Below, one piece after another: positions 12,024 through 22,384 of a stretch of DNA of 64,000 nucleotides (position 1 is its first letter; each line of letters opens with the position of its first letter). A program made the position numbers and the translations under genes. The notes under the pieces are model-generated. The model made no database searches. It was not told the DNA's origin and saw only the letters and a list, made by a program, of their open reading frames with translations. The DNA is from Taudactylus pleione (taxonomy: Eukaryota; Chordata; Amphibia; Anura; Myobatrachidae). The DNA lies in assembly GCA_031769625.1 (NCBI GenBank), contig JAUIMM010000686.1, positions 248,001 through 312,000 of the forward strand, written 5' to 3'.

Positions 12024-12332
12024 TCCAAAACACACATTGATAGTAATGTCATTCCTGGTACTTGAACCCTCAACATCACACATTGCAATCAGACACTTTA
12101 AACATGGAGCTCCTGCAAAGGAAGCCTGGTAATTCTAACTATATGAAGCAAAATAAATTACTCAGTGAAATGTATCTTAAATAAAGGAGGATGTAAGTGA
12201 ACGACAATGGGATCTCAAATTACACTATCACTAATAGCCATCAAGTTAAGTGTATGAACATCGTACTTAAACTGACTTTCAGAACACTCCTTTCTTGGAG
12301 AGTCCAGCACTCATGCAAACTCAAAAGATATA

Positions 12333-12881
12333 GGCCCTCATTCAGAGCCGTACGCTCTGAGCAGAGCGCACGCTCTGAATGAGGGCCGGGCTCCATTTTC
12401 ATGGATCGTCCTCCTGGACGCTCGTATAGCTGTGGGTCACCACCCACAGGCTATACGAGCGTGCATTGTGATGGCCGCGATGGTCGAGACCATCGCGACC
12501 ATCGAAATTGCGAGCCGGAGCCTGCGGTTGAGGTTTTCAACCGCAAGCTCCGGAGTGATTTTGGCTCTATCAGAGCCAAAATCACTCCCACTGACATCAC
12601 TAGTGATGTCAGTGGGCCGGCTTCTGACGGGAGGCGTTCCCGTGGGAACGCCCCCATCAGGGAGGCACGCCCCCGGCACGCCCACCAAAGGGGGCGTGCT
12701 GTCAATCAACATTGACAGCACGCCCCCTTTGATCGGATGCAACGAGCGAAGGACTTTCCTTCGCTCGTCGCGTCTGGCGCATGCGCACGACGGAGCTCCC
12801 TCCGTCGTGCGCATGCTCAGTCCATAACATCGACCCACTTGCGAGCGGACAGCCGCTCGCGAGTGGGTCTGAATCAGGCCC
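12333..12881. mobile_element. Serial-hairpin element A (549 bp)
   Basis: GC-rich, CpG-rich island in A+T-rich intron made almost wholly of consecutive inverted repeats. In order: ends ggccctcattcagagc/complement (12333-12386); a stem on cgctcgtatagctgtgggt (12418-12462); gcgatggtc (12477-12500); ccggag-gcggttga (12524-12555); ggagtgattttggctct (12552-12588); a perfect 30-bp palindrome (12587-12616); ggcgttcccgtgggaacgcc; gggggcgtgctgtcaat (12690-12730); acgagcgaagga (12741-12770); gcatgcgcacgacgga (12778-12816); and acccact-gcgagcgg (12833-12868). It closes with gtctgaatcaggccc. ATA flanks both sides (12330-12332, 12882-12884). Apparent open frames here come from the stems. Family tentatively PIF/Harbinger-like, non-autonomous. 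Confidence 0.85.
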
Positions 12882-12884
12882 ATA

Positions 12885-13422
12885 GGCCCTCATTCAGAGC
12901 CGTATGCTCTGAGCAGAGCGCACGCTCTGAATGAGGGCCGGACTCCATGAAAATGGAGCGTCCTCCTGGACGCTCGTATAGCTGTGGGTCACCACCCACA
13001 GGCTATACGAGCGTGCATTGTGATGGCCGCGATGGTCGTGACCATCGCGACCATCGAAATTGCGAGCCGGAGCCTGCGGTTGAGGTTTTCAACCGCAAGC
13101 TCCGGAGTGATTTTGGCTCTATCAGAGCCAAAATCACTCCCACTGACATCACTAGTGATGTCAATGGGCTGGCTTCTGACGGGAGGCGTTCCCGTGGGAA
13201 CGCCCCCGTCAGGGAGGCACGCCCACCAAAGGGGGCCTGCTGTCAATCAACATTGACAACACGTCCCCTTTGATCGGACACAACGAGCGAAGGACTTTCC
13301 TTCGCTCGTCACGTCTGGCGCATGCGCACGACGGAGCTCCCTCAGTCGTGCGCATGCTCAGTCCATAACATCGACCCACTTGTGAGCGGACAGCCGCTCG
13401 CGAGTGGGTCTGAATCAGGCCC
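12885..13422. mobile_element. Serial-hairpin element B, head-to-tail with A
   Basis: Nearly identical in sequence and orientation to element A, with the same eleven stems in the same order. It begins immediately after the ATA that ends A and is followed by ATA at 13423-13425, giving ATA-A-ATA-B-ATA. Small differences include one broken pair in the 30-bp palindrome (13139-13168) and loss of about 11 bp near 13218. Confidence 0.85.
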
Positions 13423-13530
13423 ATAGATTCCTTTGTGCCATCCCAAAGGTAATACACAGCAGTGGAGATACGGGCGGCACTCGGAGGGCTTGTATATTTT
13501 TAAAATAGTCACAGGTAGGTGCGTCTGATG

Positions 13531-14069
13531 GTATGCAGTCGGGAAACCGGCTGCCTTAATACCGACAGCCGGCTTCCCGGCTGCTTTATCCCGGCGTGGG
13601 ATAAATGACTGGATCTAGATCTAGACGCCTGTCATTTACCCGACGCAGGGAGACCGGCGCCCGGCATCCCGATCGAAGGGATGCCGGGTACCGCGAATGG
13701 ACAGCCGCGGGGGGGGAGTGTTAGGTTTAGGGCTCCCGGGGGGACTTAGGGGTAGGCACCCCCCCCAGGAAGGTTAGGGTTATGCTAGGGGGAAGGGGGG
13801 GTTAGGGTTAGGCACCCCCCCGGGGGACTTAGGTTTAGGCAGCGGGGAAGGGGAGGATTAGGGTTAGGCACTTGGGGGGGAGGTTAGGGTTAGGCACCCC
13901 TAAGGAGGGTTAGGATTAGGAGGTTAGGTTAGTTTATACTTACCTTAGGAACGATCGGGATTTCCAGCGCTGTCGGGCTTCCACTGCCGGGCTCTGCTGA
14001 TCTGTCGGGCTGCCGCTGCCGGGCATCGAACTGCCGGCCATGCGGCAGCCGGGATTCCGTACCGATTCC
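13531..14069. mobile_element. TTAGG-rich non-autonomous element, copy 2, with 9-bp direct repeats
   Basis: Starts gtatgcagtcggga exactly as copy 1 does, contains ggttagggttaggcaccc-type runs at 13720-13935, and ends in gggattccgtaccgattcc. The exact repeat cgtctgatg flanks it (13522-13530, 14070-14078). A palindrome centred on tctagatctaga lies near 13614-13625. No coding capacity. Confidence 0.75.
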
Positions 14070-14373
14070 CGTCTGATGTTTCGTTTTTTTTTAATTGAGT
14101 ATTTTTTATTGAAAATGTTTTTTCAATTAAACAATACAATATAACCATAACACAAAACAAAAAAATACAACACAATAATTATCACACATCAAAATCGTAA
14201 AACATATCCATCGCGAATATATAGAACACCTAATATAAATAACACATTCGCAAACTGCAGAGCATAAAGAAAAGACTACAGCGTATACTGTATAAACATA
14301 TTCTATAAGTATATGAAAACCAGAATAATAGACTGTGCAGAATAGTATCAAAATCATCTAGTACAGAATATAC

Positions 14374-14389
14374 AATATATATATATATA

Positions 14390-14422
<33 letters not shown>
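14374..14422. repeat. (AT)n microsatellite
   Basis: About 49 bp of alternating A and T with one GTGT interruption. Just upstream, from about 14085, an oligo-T run followed by A-rich DNA looks like the tail of a minus-strand retroposon, possibly the displaced 3' end of the L1 at 15640-17985. Confidence 0.9.
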
Positions 14423-14466
14423 TAATATTATGCTAGAGCATTAACACTTAAATGCTAGGGCACATA

Positions 14467-15005
14467 GGCCCTCATTCAGAGGCGGTCGCAAGAAGCGATC
14501 GCTCTCTCTGAATAAGGGCGGCCGCTTGATTTTTTAAGTGCGTCCTCCTGGTCGCTAGCTAAGCTGTGAGTTACCACCCACAGCTTTAGCGACCGACCAG
14601 GTTGATGGTCGCGATGGTCAAGACCATCGCAACCATCGGGGCTTGCGACGAGACCCTAAGGTTGGGTCTCTGCAGCCGCAAGCCCCAGGGAGCTGTCTGC
14701 TGATTGAGCAGGAAGCTCCCCACTGACATCACTGCTGATGTCAGTGCGGCCGCCCACAAAACGGCAGGCGTTCCGTCAGGAATGCCTCCGTTTGTGTAGC
14801 CACCCCCCAGCCCCGCCTACAAAACGGGGTGAGCTGTCGATCACCATCGACAGCCACCCCTTTTGTAGTGAGCTCCAGAGCGAGAGAATTTCCCTCTCGC
14901 TCCGGGGCTTGCGCACGTGCAGTGCGGCCGCTGCGCGTGCGCAGGGCCTTAACATCGACCCGGTTGCGAGCGCTCAGCGCTTGCGACCGGGTCTGAATGA
15001 GACCC
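14467..15005. mobile_element. Serial-hairpin element C (539 bp)
   Basis: Same architecture and orientation as A and B, but many stems differ in sequence while still pairing. For example the second stem is built on cctggtcgct/agcgaccgaccagg, the fourth on ggggcttgcg-agaccc, and the last on acccggttgcgagcgc/gcgcttgcgaccgggt. The central palindrome at 14721-14746 is kept. ATA flanks both ends (14464-14466, 15006-15008). It may interrupt the 3' region of the minus-strand L1 remnant. Confidence 0.82.
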
Positions 15006-15087
15006 ATAATGTAGAAACCTCCATTCACAATATGCATTAGATAATCTTATACAGTATACACAGCATTAAGCAAGATCCAACCATAGG

Positions 15088-15610
15088 GCCGTATTCAATT
15101 AGCGGCGATATTATCGCACCCGCGATAATATCGATGATTTTCCCGCGATATTTCCGCATCGGCGATAATTTATCGACTATTTTTCATGTAAAAATAGACA
15201 AAACTTTTCTCCATTTTAAAAAAGGGGGTATATGTGCAAAATTCCTATTTTTGTGTAAAAATTTGGGAATTTCTCACAGAACCTTTTGGACAGCCCCACT
15301 AATGATACTTTAGCGAAAAAAAAAATCATAAATTGCGTACTTTGGCAAAAAACGACCGCTGAAATTTCGGTCAAAATTTTTTTTTTTTTCGTGCAAAATG
15401 CATTTAATGTATTGGGGCTGGTATTTCGGAAGGGACATAAAGTAAGCGTAAAGGCATGAGAGAGCTCTACGAGTGTTTAGGGACAATAGGAACAACTTGA
15501 GCACAGAATCCTGTAACATCAGAGATGCACCTGCAAATTGTGTAATTAAAGCGTGTCTAAGCTGTAAATATCTGAAGAATAGTGTATGGGGAAGATTGAA
15601 TTCACTACGT
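15088..15610. repeat. Probable non-autonomous element, GGGCCGTATTCAATTAG start
   Basis: The left part has strong palindromes around gcgataat (15105-15180) and starts gggccgtattcaattagcgg. A weak complement (agattgaattcac) is near 15594-15606. Ends and class are uncertain. Confidence 0.4.
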
Positions 15611-16157
15611 AATTAGGGAAATGATTTTAGAACATTATCGCCATAGACCTGTCTCAACACATTTATTCATCTGCTATCCCATTTTACTGCTTCCACCTCT
15701 AAGGATGATAGTTCTGGCAATGCCTTAGTATTCCATAAGGGAGTATCAGGGTCACTATCTGTGAAACCCAGGAGTTTATTAACTAGTACTCATATTTTAA
15801 CAGCTTGTAAAAGTAGCTGGGTGCCCAGTCTATATTCCTTATTGGCCAATAGGGCCTGCAAAGGTGTATGTCTCGGTGTTGCCTGAGCTACTAGCAAAGT
15901 GTGAAGGGCATTTACTGAGGTATCTTGCAGCCAACGCCTCAAGTGTGAGTTGAGCTGCATAGTAGTAAAACTGAAAATGCGGCAATACCAGACCTCCATC
16001 AGATTTGGCTCTAGTAACAGTATTGTAACTTATGCGAACTCGTTTATCCACCCAGACCAGAGAGGAAACCCAGACCTCCACTTTGCGGAGTAATGATATT
16101 GGAAGATAAATAGGGGACTGGAGGAAAATATATAGAAGCTTAGGCTGGATCACCATC

Positions 16158-16333
16158 TTAACGAGTGAGAGCTTTTAGAAGTGAGTTTTAGAAGAGATGT
16201 TGCCCATAGCAACCAATCAACATTTAACTAGCATCTTCTAGAAGATAATAGCTAGAATCTAAGTAGAATCTTGGCAAAATCTCTTCTAAAGCTCACTTCT
16301 AAAAACTCTCACTTTTTAGTAAATTTACCCCTA
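16158..16333. repeat. Palindromic short element (TTTACTAAA family) inside the L1
   Basis: Arms gagagcttttagaagtgagt and its complement face each other, and the right end is ttagtaaatttaccc. The copy at 31628-31798 has both ends (gggggtatatttactaaag). It splits the L1 coding region, so it is younger than the L1. Confidence 0.7.
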
Positions 16334-16724
16334 CCAGTTAATATAAGTGGTAATTTACTCCTTTAGGTATGTCAACTGTGGCTGGACATTTAGGGCAATA
16401 TAATCCGATGAAGAGTTGCTAATCCAAATTCCTAAATACTTACATTTATCAACCCATGGAAGAGGCAGAGCTATTAAATCTCTCACACTAGTATGATGCC
16501 ATGGGGCGGTTCTGCTGGGTTGGCCTGGGGGGGTCCCGTGTCCTGTACTTATTCCGTAGGAGTGTTAGGGACCTGCCTAATAGAGGTTACCTAGATGTGG
16601 TGGGCAGGCCCATAATTATGGCCATTATTATGCTGAGAACACTGCTAAGCACTCATATTGTGCTTAGGGTGTGCAATCTAGGGCCCCTCCCATATGCAGG
16701 ACCCTCGAAGAGGAAGGATATGTG

Positions 16725-17985
16725 ATTTCTTACAGTTTGTGGTCAGGCCAGAAAACATAGCAAATGTAGACATCAGCTGAAGAAAAACTGGCATAGATGT
16801 AGAATAATCAGACAAAAAAAGCAACAGGTCGTCAGCATATAAAGCCACTTTATCTTCTCTATCCCCAAGCCTAAATCGACTAATGCCTGGATGGACGCGG
16901 AACAGACATGCCAGAGGTTCTATAACAAGTGCGTATAAGGCTGGAGACAAAGGGCATCCCTGTCTCGTGCCTCTGGCTAGGGCAAAAGAAGGAGAGATAT
17001 ATCCATTAATAGATATTCTGGCACGAGGAGCATAATACAGTAACGTCAACCATTTTGTGAACACCGGACCTATTCCAAAACTTTTCATGAGCTCCCACAG
17101 AAAAGGCCACTCCACGGAGTCAAAAGCTTTAGCTGCATCTAAGGACCCAATAACTGAGGAGGACTCTGCTCCATGGGAGGCCTGAGTATGGGTATACAGA
17201 CATATGATGTTCACTGCTGTGGATTGTCCAGGCATAAATCCAGTCTGATCTGGGTGGACTATATTGGTTATTACTTTGTTTAATCTGATAGACAACATCT
17301 TTGCCAGTATTTTGGCATCATTAGGAATCGGTGATATAGGGTGATGACCTAGAATCCTTCCCAGGCTTGAGCAGTATATCAATGCTTCTGATATAGAGGG
17401 GGGGGATATCTTCAACCAATTTATTATACATTTCCAACAATTGTGGAATAAATAATGAAGCATGATTTTTATAGAGCTCTATTGGAATGCCGTCTAACTG
17501 TGGAGCTTTGCCCCCTGGGAAAGATTTAATAGCCGCCCCAACCTCCTCTTCTGAAAAAGGAGCATCCAAGAAGGCTGCGTCTTCAGGGGAGAGGGAAGGC
17601 AATCCTATATCTGCAACAATACTGTAAGACACCAATTCAGCATGGCTGCAAGATAATCTTGAAGAATACACAGATTTGAAATAAGACAAAAACACCTCAG
17701 CTATTGCAGGGCTAGTGGACACCACAGAGTCGCTATCGCCTATAATTTCAGCCACTGTATTTGAAGGGTGATCAAAATGAATCAAATGAGCTAAGTAGCT
17801 CCCCATCCTGTCAGCAAATGTGTAATATGAGTGCGAAGAAAATAACAACCTGCGACTGGCTTTTTCCTGCAAATGTGTCGTCCAGGCAGCTTGTGAAGCC
17901 AACCATTTAAGTCTTGATGATTCAAGGCTATCACTTAAATACGCCAATTCTAGGTTTTTCTGATGTTTTGGTATTAATAACCTAC
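16725..17985 (-). pseudogene. L1-type ORF2 reverse transcriptase domain, frameshifted
   Basis: The reverse-transcriptase core reads HPDQTGFMPGQST, then SLDAAKAFDSVEW (first catalytic Asp), GTRQGCPLSPALYALVIEPL and LYADDLLLFL (the YADD catalytic pair), all in the order expected for a LINE. The upstream part (PFSEEEVGAAIKSFPGGKAP, then LDGIPIELYK) is in another frame. The frames cross near 17345-17360, just after a GKDSR motif, so one indel is required. The enzyme would copy LINE RNA at a nicked target. The GTRQGCPLSP/YADD combination and C-terminal segment favour the L1 clade, including the frog Tx1-like group, over CR1/L2. The copy is inactive. Confidence 0.88.
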
Positions 17986-18004
17986 TGACCTGTGACTGTG
18001 TGCT

Positions 18005-18066
18005 ATGTATGTGTGTGTATATGTATGTGTATGTATGTATATACATATATATATAATACATTTTAC

Positions 18067-18104
<38 letters not shown>

Positions 18105-18113
18105 GTATAAATA

Positions 18114-18145
<32 letters not shown>

Positions 18146-18153
18146 CATTTTAC

Positions 18154-18209
<56 letters not shown>

Positions 18210-18211
18210 TC
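18005..18211. repeat. Compound (TA)n/(TG)n microsatellite with inner duplication
   Basis: Two blocks of TG then TA, each followed by the shared segment ataatacattttacgtgtgt, suggest duplication of a microsatellite unit. The TYIYIYI-rich frames over it are not proteins. Confidence 0.9.
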
Positions 18212-18228
18212 ACAACACATACATACAC

Positions 18229-18765
18229 CGGTCAGCTGTAATATTAAAACCACCTGCCTAATATTGTGTAGGTCCTCCTCGTGCCTTTAAAACAGCTCTG
18301 ACCCTTCGAGATATAGATTCCAAAAGATCTCCGAAGGTGTCCTGTGGTATCTGGCACCAAAACGTTAGCAGCAGATCCTTTAACTCCTGTAAGTTGCGAG
18401 GTGGGGCTTCCATGACTTGGTCTTATTATTCCAACACATCCCACAGATGCTAAATTTAATTAAGATCTTGGGAATTTGGAGGCCAAGTCAACATCTGGAA
18501 CCATTTCTGAATAATTTTTGCAGTGTGGCAGCAATCATTATCCTGCCGAAAGAGACCACCATCATCAGGGAATACCATTGCCATGAAAGGGTGTACTTGG
18601 TTTGAACAATGTTTAGGTATATCAAACATCCACATGCATGCCATGACCCAAGGCTTCCCAGTAGACCAATCCAAGTGGATAGTTTTAGCAGGGTGGCCAA
18701 TATAGAAGATGGTGTAGACTCCATCAATCAGGACTTAATTTTACTGGGCCCATGGGACAAATTTA
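18229..18765 (-). pseudogene. Degraded Tc1-like transposase, C-terminal half
   Basis: Minus-strand frames show the WIGLLG...SWHACG region, then DDGGLFRQDNDCCHTAKI and MLTWPPNSQDLN, which match the second catalytic Asp and the pre-Glu segment of Tc1-like transposases. Several stops and frame changes separate them. The catalytic Glu motif after DLN is lost. The left boundary (accggtcagctgtaatatta at about 18228) resembles a terminal repeat; no matching right end was found, so the 5' half is deleted. A different Tc1 family from the copies at 1 and 45781. Confidence 0.8.
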
Positions 18766-19343
18766 TTGCACATGAGTATTATGAGGACAGACCTCTCCTG
18801 TTGTAAACAGAAGAGCTTTCATCACGTGAAGATTGCACGTAAATGGTTTGTATCAATCAGTAGCACTGGTTGCAGGAATGAATAGGCTAACCCAATCAGA
18901 AATTGGGATTTGAGCACAATTTACTGTAGTATGTGATTCTCAAATAACTGCATGGTTCATTTTTGGGAACGTTTCCGCAGGAAGACTAATCTTTTCTTAG
19001 ACGGTGAGACTCCCTGGGGGGTACTCAATCAAAGGTACTTTGTTTTCCAGGTGTCTAGGCTTAAGCAAAATTCATAATTAACATAAGAATTCCTGTTTTA
19101 ATGTGTTACCTAAACATTCTGAGGTCATCTCACTTCAGAAATGACAAAACGTTAATAAGCTTTCTGCATTTCCAGCAATATACACCAGGCGATAATATAA
19201 ATCAGTTCTCCCGCAATGTCACGTGAGGGAATGTGGATTCATACATTTGTTTTTGTAGGTTTTTTTTTTTTTACATTTCCCTATTTTTCATTTGATAATT
19301 TGTTTTATAATTATAGCACAATTATTCAGTACTAAATAATTGA

Positions 19344-19535
19344 TCCCTTGGGGCTATTTAATTAGCCCTCAAAGGCAGCCTACACGCGAAAATAAATCTG
19401 CATTAAAGAGCGCGTTAACTGGTGCCGCTACCCTGTTAACGGATAGGTCGGTGAACTTATCACGGATTCGATGTGTAACGCCGGTTAACGTGTTAATTTA
19501 TTTAACGGGCATAAAAAAGGGGCTGAAATTGAATA
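19344..19535. repeat. Short inverted-repeat element, GGGGCTATTTAATTAGCCC ends
   Basis: The left edge ggggctatttaattagccc is answered by gctgaaattgaatagccc at the right. The interior has GTTAAC-type palindromes. A related edge occurs at 1872-2060. Confidence 0.5.
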
Positions 19536-20060
19536 GCCCATATTGTTAAAGCCCGAGGCTAACACCCTTTTTCACCCCCATTAAATTGACAGGGCTAATT
19601 AAGTTCGGCCTCTTCAGTGTTATGAAGGTAGAGAGAGGTGATGAAGCTCAACAGGATAAATTGAAGATTAGCAGAGGCTGGTTTCATACTGTAGGTTTGA
19701 GCAAAGAAATCAACTTCACAACATCAGAGTGAGGCAACAATTGCGTATATCTATAATGGGTGCAGGGTGTGCGGTGCACACGGGCGCCTGGGCTCAGGGG
19801 GGCCCTCACTAAACATCCTGCACCCATATATTGTTTACTTACCTCCCAGCAGTTCCCAGAGTGCTGCAGCATCGTGGAGGCAGCTAAAATCACAGGCAAA
19901 ATGGCAGCAGCTATTTTCCTGGTGTTTTGCGCATGCGCAGTGAAGATGTCCCAGAGAATAAAGTGCGGGCGCCATTTCTCGGAGACCCGCACATGCGCAG
20001 TAGGCTCTGGCACCAAGCCAGAATGTACTGCTCTGCCAGAGAGAATAGGGTGTGCACTGA

Positions 20061-20595
20061 GGCCCTGATTCAGAGCCGGACGCTCTGACAGAGCGCTCGC
20101 TCTGAATCAGGGCCGGTCTTTTTTTTTTTTTTTTTTTTTTTAGAACTGCTTCCTGGCCGCTTGCATAGCTGTGGGTGACCACCCACAGCTATAGCGAGCA
20201 GCCAGGAAGATGGTCGCTATGGTCAAGACCATCGCGACCATCGCGCTTGCGACGAGACCCTTGTGGTAGGGTCTCGTTGCCGCAATCCCCACAGAGCTTT
20301 CACTGACATCACTTGTGATGTCAGTGGGGCCGGCCCCAGACTGTAGGCGTTCTCATGGGAACACCTCCGTCTGGGCAGCCACACCCCCGTACCGCCCACC
20401 AAAGGGGGCATGCTGTCACTCAACATCGACAGCACGCCCCCTTTGGTGTGAGACCCGGAGCGACGGCTTGCCCATCGCTATCCGGGTCTCGCGCATGCGC
20501 ACAACGGAGCCAGCTCCGTCGTGCGCATGCGCACTGGGCCACCATTAACCCGGTTGCAAGCGCTCAGCGCTTGCGACCGGGTCTGAATCAGGCCC
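20061..20595. mobile_element. Serial-hairpin element D (535 bp)
   Basis: Same stem order as A-C, same orientation, flanked by TGA (20058-20060, 20596-20598). It has a poly-T run of about 22 near 20119-20140 in place of the first spacer. The central palindrome cactgacatcacttgtgatg is at 20301-20326 and the last stem acccggttgcaagcgc pairs with its complement near 20549-20583. It is inserted in an older GC-rich repeat (about 19755-20650) whose halves continue on each side. Confidence 0.82.
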
Positions 20596-20859
20596 TGAGT
20601 CTGCACACAGGCCCTCCCCCTCTCTTAAAACACCCCTGTGAGGCAGCTATAGTAGTGCAGCTACTCTAGCTGCAGAAAGATATCCATACTAGCTAGCTAG
20701 GGTTGTCAAATCTGATGAATATACAAAGCAAATGTGGATGAAACTGCATTATATTGCTGTCTAGACCTTTTATTGCTAAGTAGGTTAAGACCGTTAAGTC
20801 AATTCTTAGCTTCAAAGCTGCAAGAGACAGATTAACACTTTTAATGACTAATACATCTG

Positions 20860-21765
20860 GTGATTGCAAGTTAAAACATACATTATGATGATTGATGATT
20901 CTAGGGCCCTCCAGAACTATGCAAAAACTGGCCTCCCTGCCTATTGTAAATCCAATTCAAAAGCTTGGAAAACTGACAACGCTTTCTCAAATTGGTTCAC
21001 AAACTATTTTAAGGCTACAGTTTACAGCTTACTGCAAAACAATGATTTTCCTTCTTCAAGACAATGCCCCTGCCCACTCTGTAGCTTTAATTGCTATGTT
21101 CAAGGAGATAAATGTTGTTTTTCTTTCTGCAAATACAACTTCATTACTGCAACCAATGGACCAAGGATTAATTGCGACATTTAATTCCTATTACCTAAGA
21201 AGAACTTTTGCTAAGGCTATAAATGCCTTAGACAGTGATGCAGTACCTGGGCCGTGACCAAATAAATTAAAAGCATTTTGGAAAGGTTTCACATTTTTGG
21301 ATGCTGTTAAAACTATTAGAGGTGCATTACAGAAAATAAAATAAACGACACTGTTTGGAGGAAGCTAATTCCTCAATTTATGGATAATTTCGTAAATCCT
21401 GTGAAAGAGGTGACTACACTTGTGGAAATGGCAAGGAAATGAAAATGTAAAATTGAGCTTAGGGATGTGGCAGAATTGCTGGTCTCTCATGAGGAGATCT
21501 TAACAGATGAAGATCTTCTGGCTGAAGAGCACAAAAGGATATTTCATTAAGAGGAGTTCTATCCTGATGTTAGTCCTGCTGTCCCCCGCCCTAGAGAAAT
21601 GACAACCAAGGAAGTGGTTGAATTTTTCGACTGTATAGAAATGAATGACTGCTTTTTTGAGGATTGACTCAAATCTGGACATAGATGCAAGCCTTCTAAA
21701 TGATATTGCATGCTATAAAGAAATTTTAGAGGGAAGGTGACCAAAATCCACGAGACTGTTAATTA
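20860..21765 (+). pseudogene. pogo/Tigger-like transposase remnant
   Basis: Successive plus-strand frames read as the C-terminal half of a Tigger-type (TcMar-Tigger) transposase. They show FLLQDNAPAHSVALI with the second catalytic Asp, VVFLSANTTSLLQPMDQGLI (a hallmark of the DDE domain in pogo/Tigger and jerky-like proteins), TFNSYYLRRTFAKAI, then FWKGFTFLDAVKTIRGALQ and FVNPVKEVT-type segments up to about 21740. Stops at 21255-21257 and later, plus indels, make it inactive. The N-terminal CENP-B-like DNA-binding domain was not found. It may be related to the enzyme that once mobilised the short TA-flanked element at 41048-41486. Confidence 0.85.
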
Positions 21766-21851
21766 CTGAACTAGTCTAAAAATGTATATGGCTGTATTAA
21801 ATATGTAGGGTAGAAGAGTGAGCAGACAATAGAAGCATGTTTGTCCAGGGC

Positions 21852-22217
21852 GGGATTGGTACGGGATGCCGACATTCTGGAGCCTGGCTGTCAGAATGCC
21901 GACGCCGGCACCCCGACAGGGTTAGAATACAGACATTGTTGGTCGGTATCCTAACCCTTCCCCCTCTCCCTCCCCGCACCCTAAACCTAACCCTCCCCCC
22001 TAAGTGACTGTGCCTAACCCTAACCTCCCCCTAGTGACTAACCCTAATCTCCCTCTAGTGCCTAACCCCCAACCCTAACCCTCCCCCTAACCCCGCTACT
22101 TACCTTGGGGATTCCGGCGGTTGGGATGCTGGCGTCGTGGTTCCGATAGGTGTCAGAAATCCAGCACCAGCATTCTGACCCCGGGAATCCCCTCCGTCGT
22201 TATATTAACCGCATCCC
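21852..22217. mobile_element. TTAGG-family element, copy 3 (C-rich orientation)
   Basis: The interior has cctaaccctaacctccccct runs. The left end is gggattggtacgggatgcc and the right end ttaaccgcatccc, partly complementary. Flanks gtccagggc (21843-21851) and gttcagggc (22218-22226) match at 8 of 9. It sits just 3' of the Tigger remnant. Confidence 0.65.
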
Positions 22218-22384
22218 GTTCAGGGCATTTCAGTAGGAGTGATAAATAAAAGTAGTTTTGAGGAAGTCATCAGAAGTACCAGACTATAAATAATAACATT
22301 CTGCTTTGCGGGAAAGTGTTTCAAGGCAGTGTATATACTTTGTATGTCATACCTAAGGATGCTATCCTTTTGATTTGTCTAGTG

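Larger units (their letters stand above)
15640..17985 (-). mobile_element. L1/Tx1-type LINE remnant
   Basis: Minus-strand ORF2 fragments, interrupted by younger insertions (a palindromic short element at 16158-16333 and unassigned DNA at about 16490-16720). The C-terminal segment at 15839-16156 carries the WVDKRVRISY and KSDGGLVLPHF motifs seen after the reverse transcriptase in L1 proteins. The 5' side runs into a TA/TG microsatellite near 18000, so endonuclease and ORF1 are missing. Confidence 0.85.

Noticed and set aside
12401..13457. Overlapping open frames of 80-148 codons on both strands
   Set aside because: They lie wholly inside hairpin elements A and B; mirrored frames on both strands are expected from palindromes, and the peptides show no recognised domain.
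17974..18253. Tyr/Ile-rich proteins (YIYIYI) on both strands
   Set aside because: Translations of a TA/TG microsatellite; the same applies to 23017-23359.
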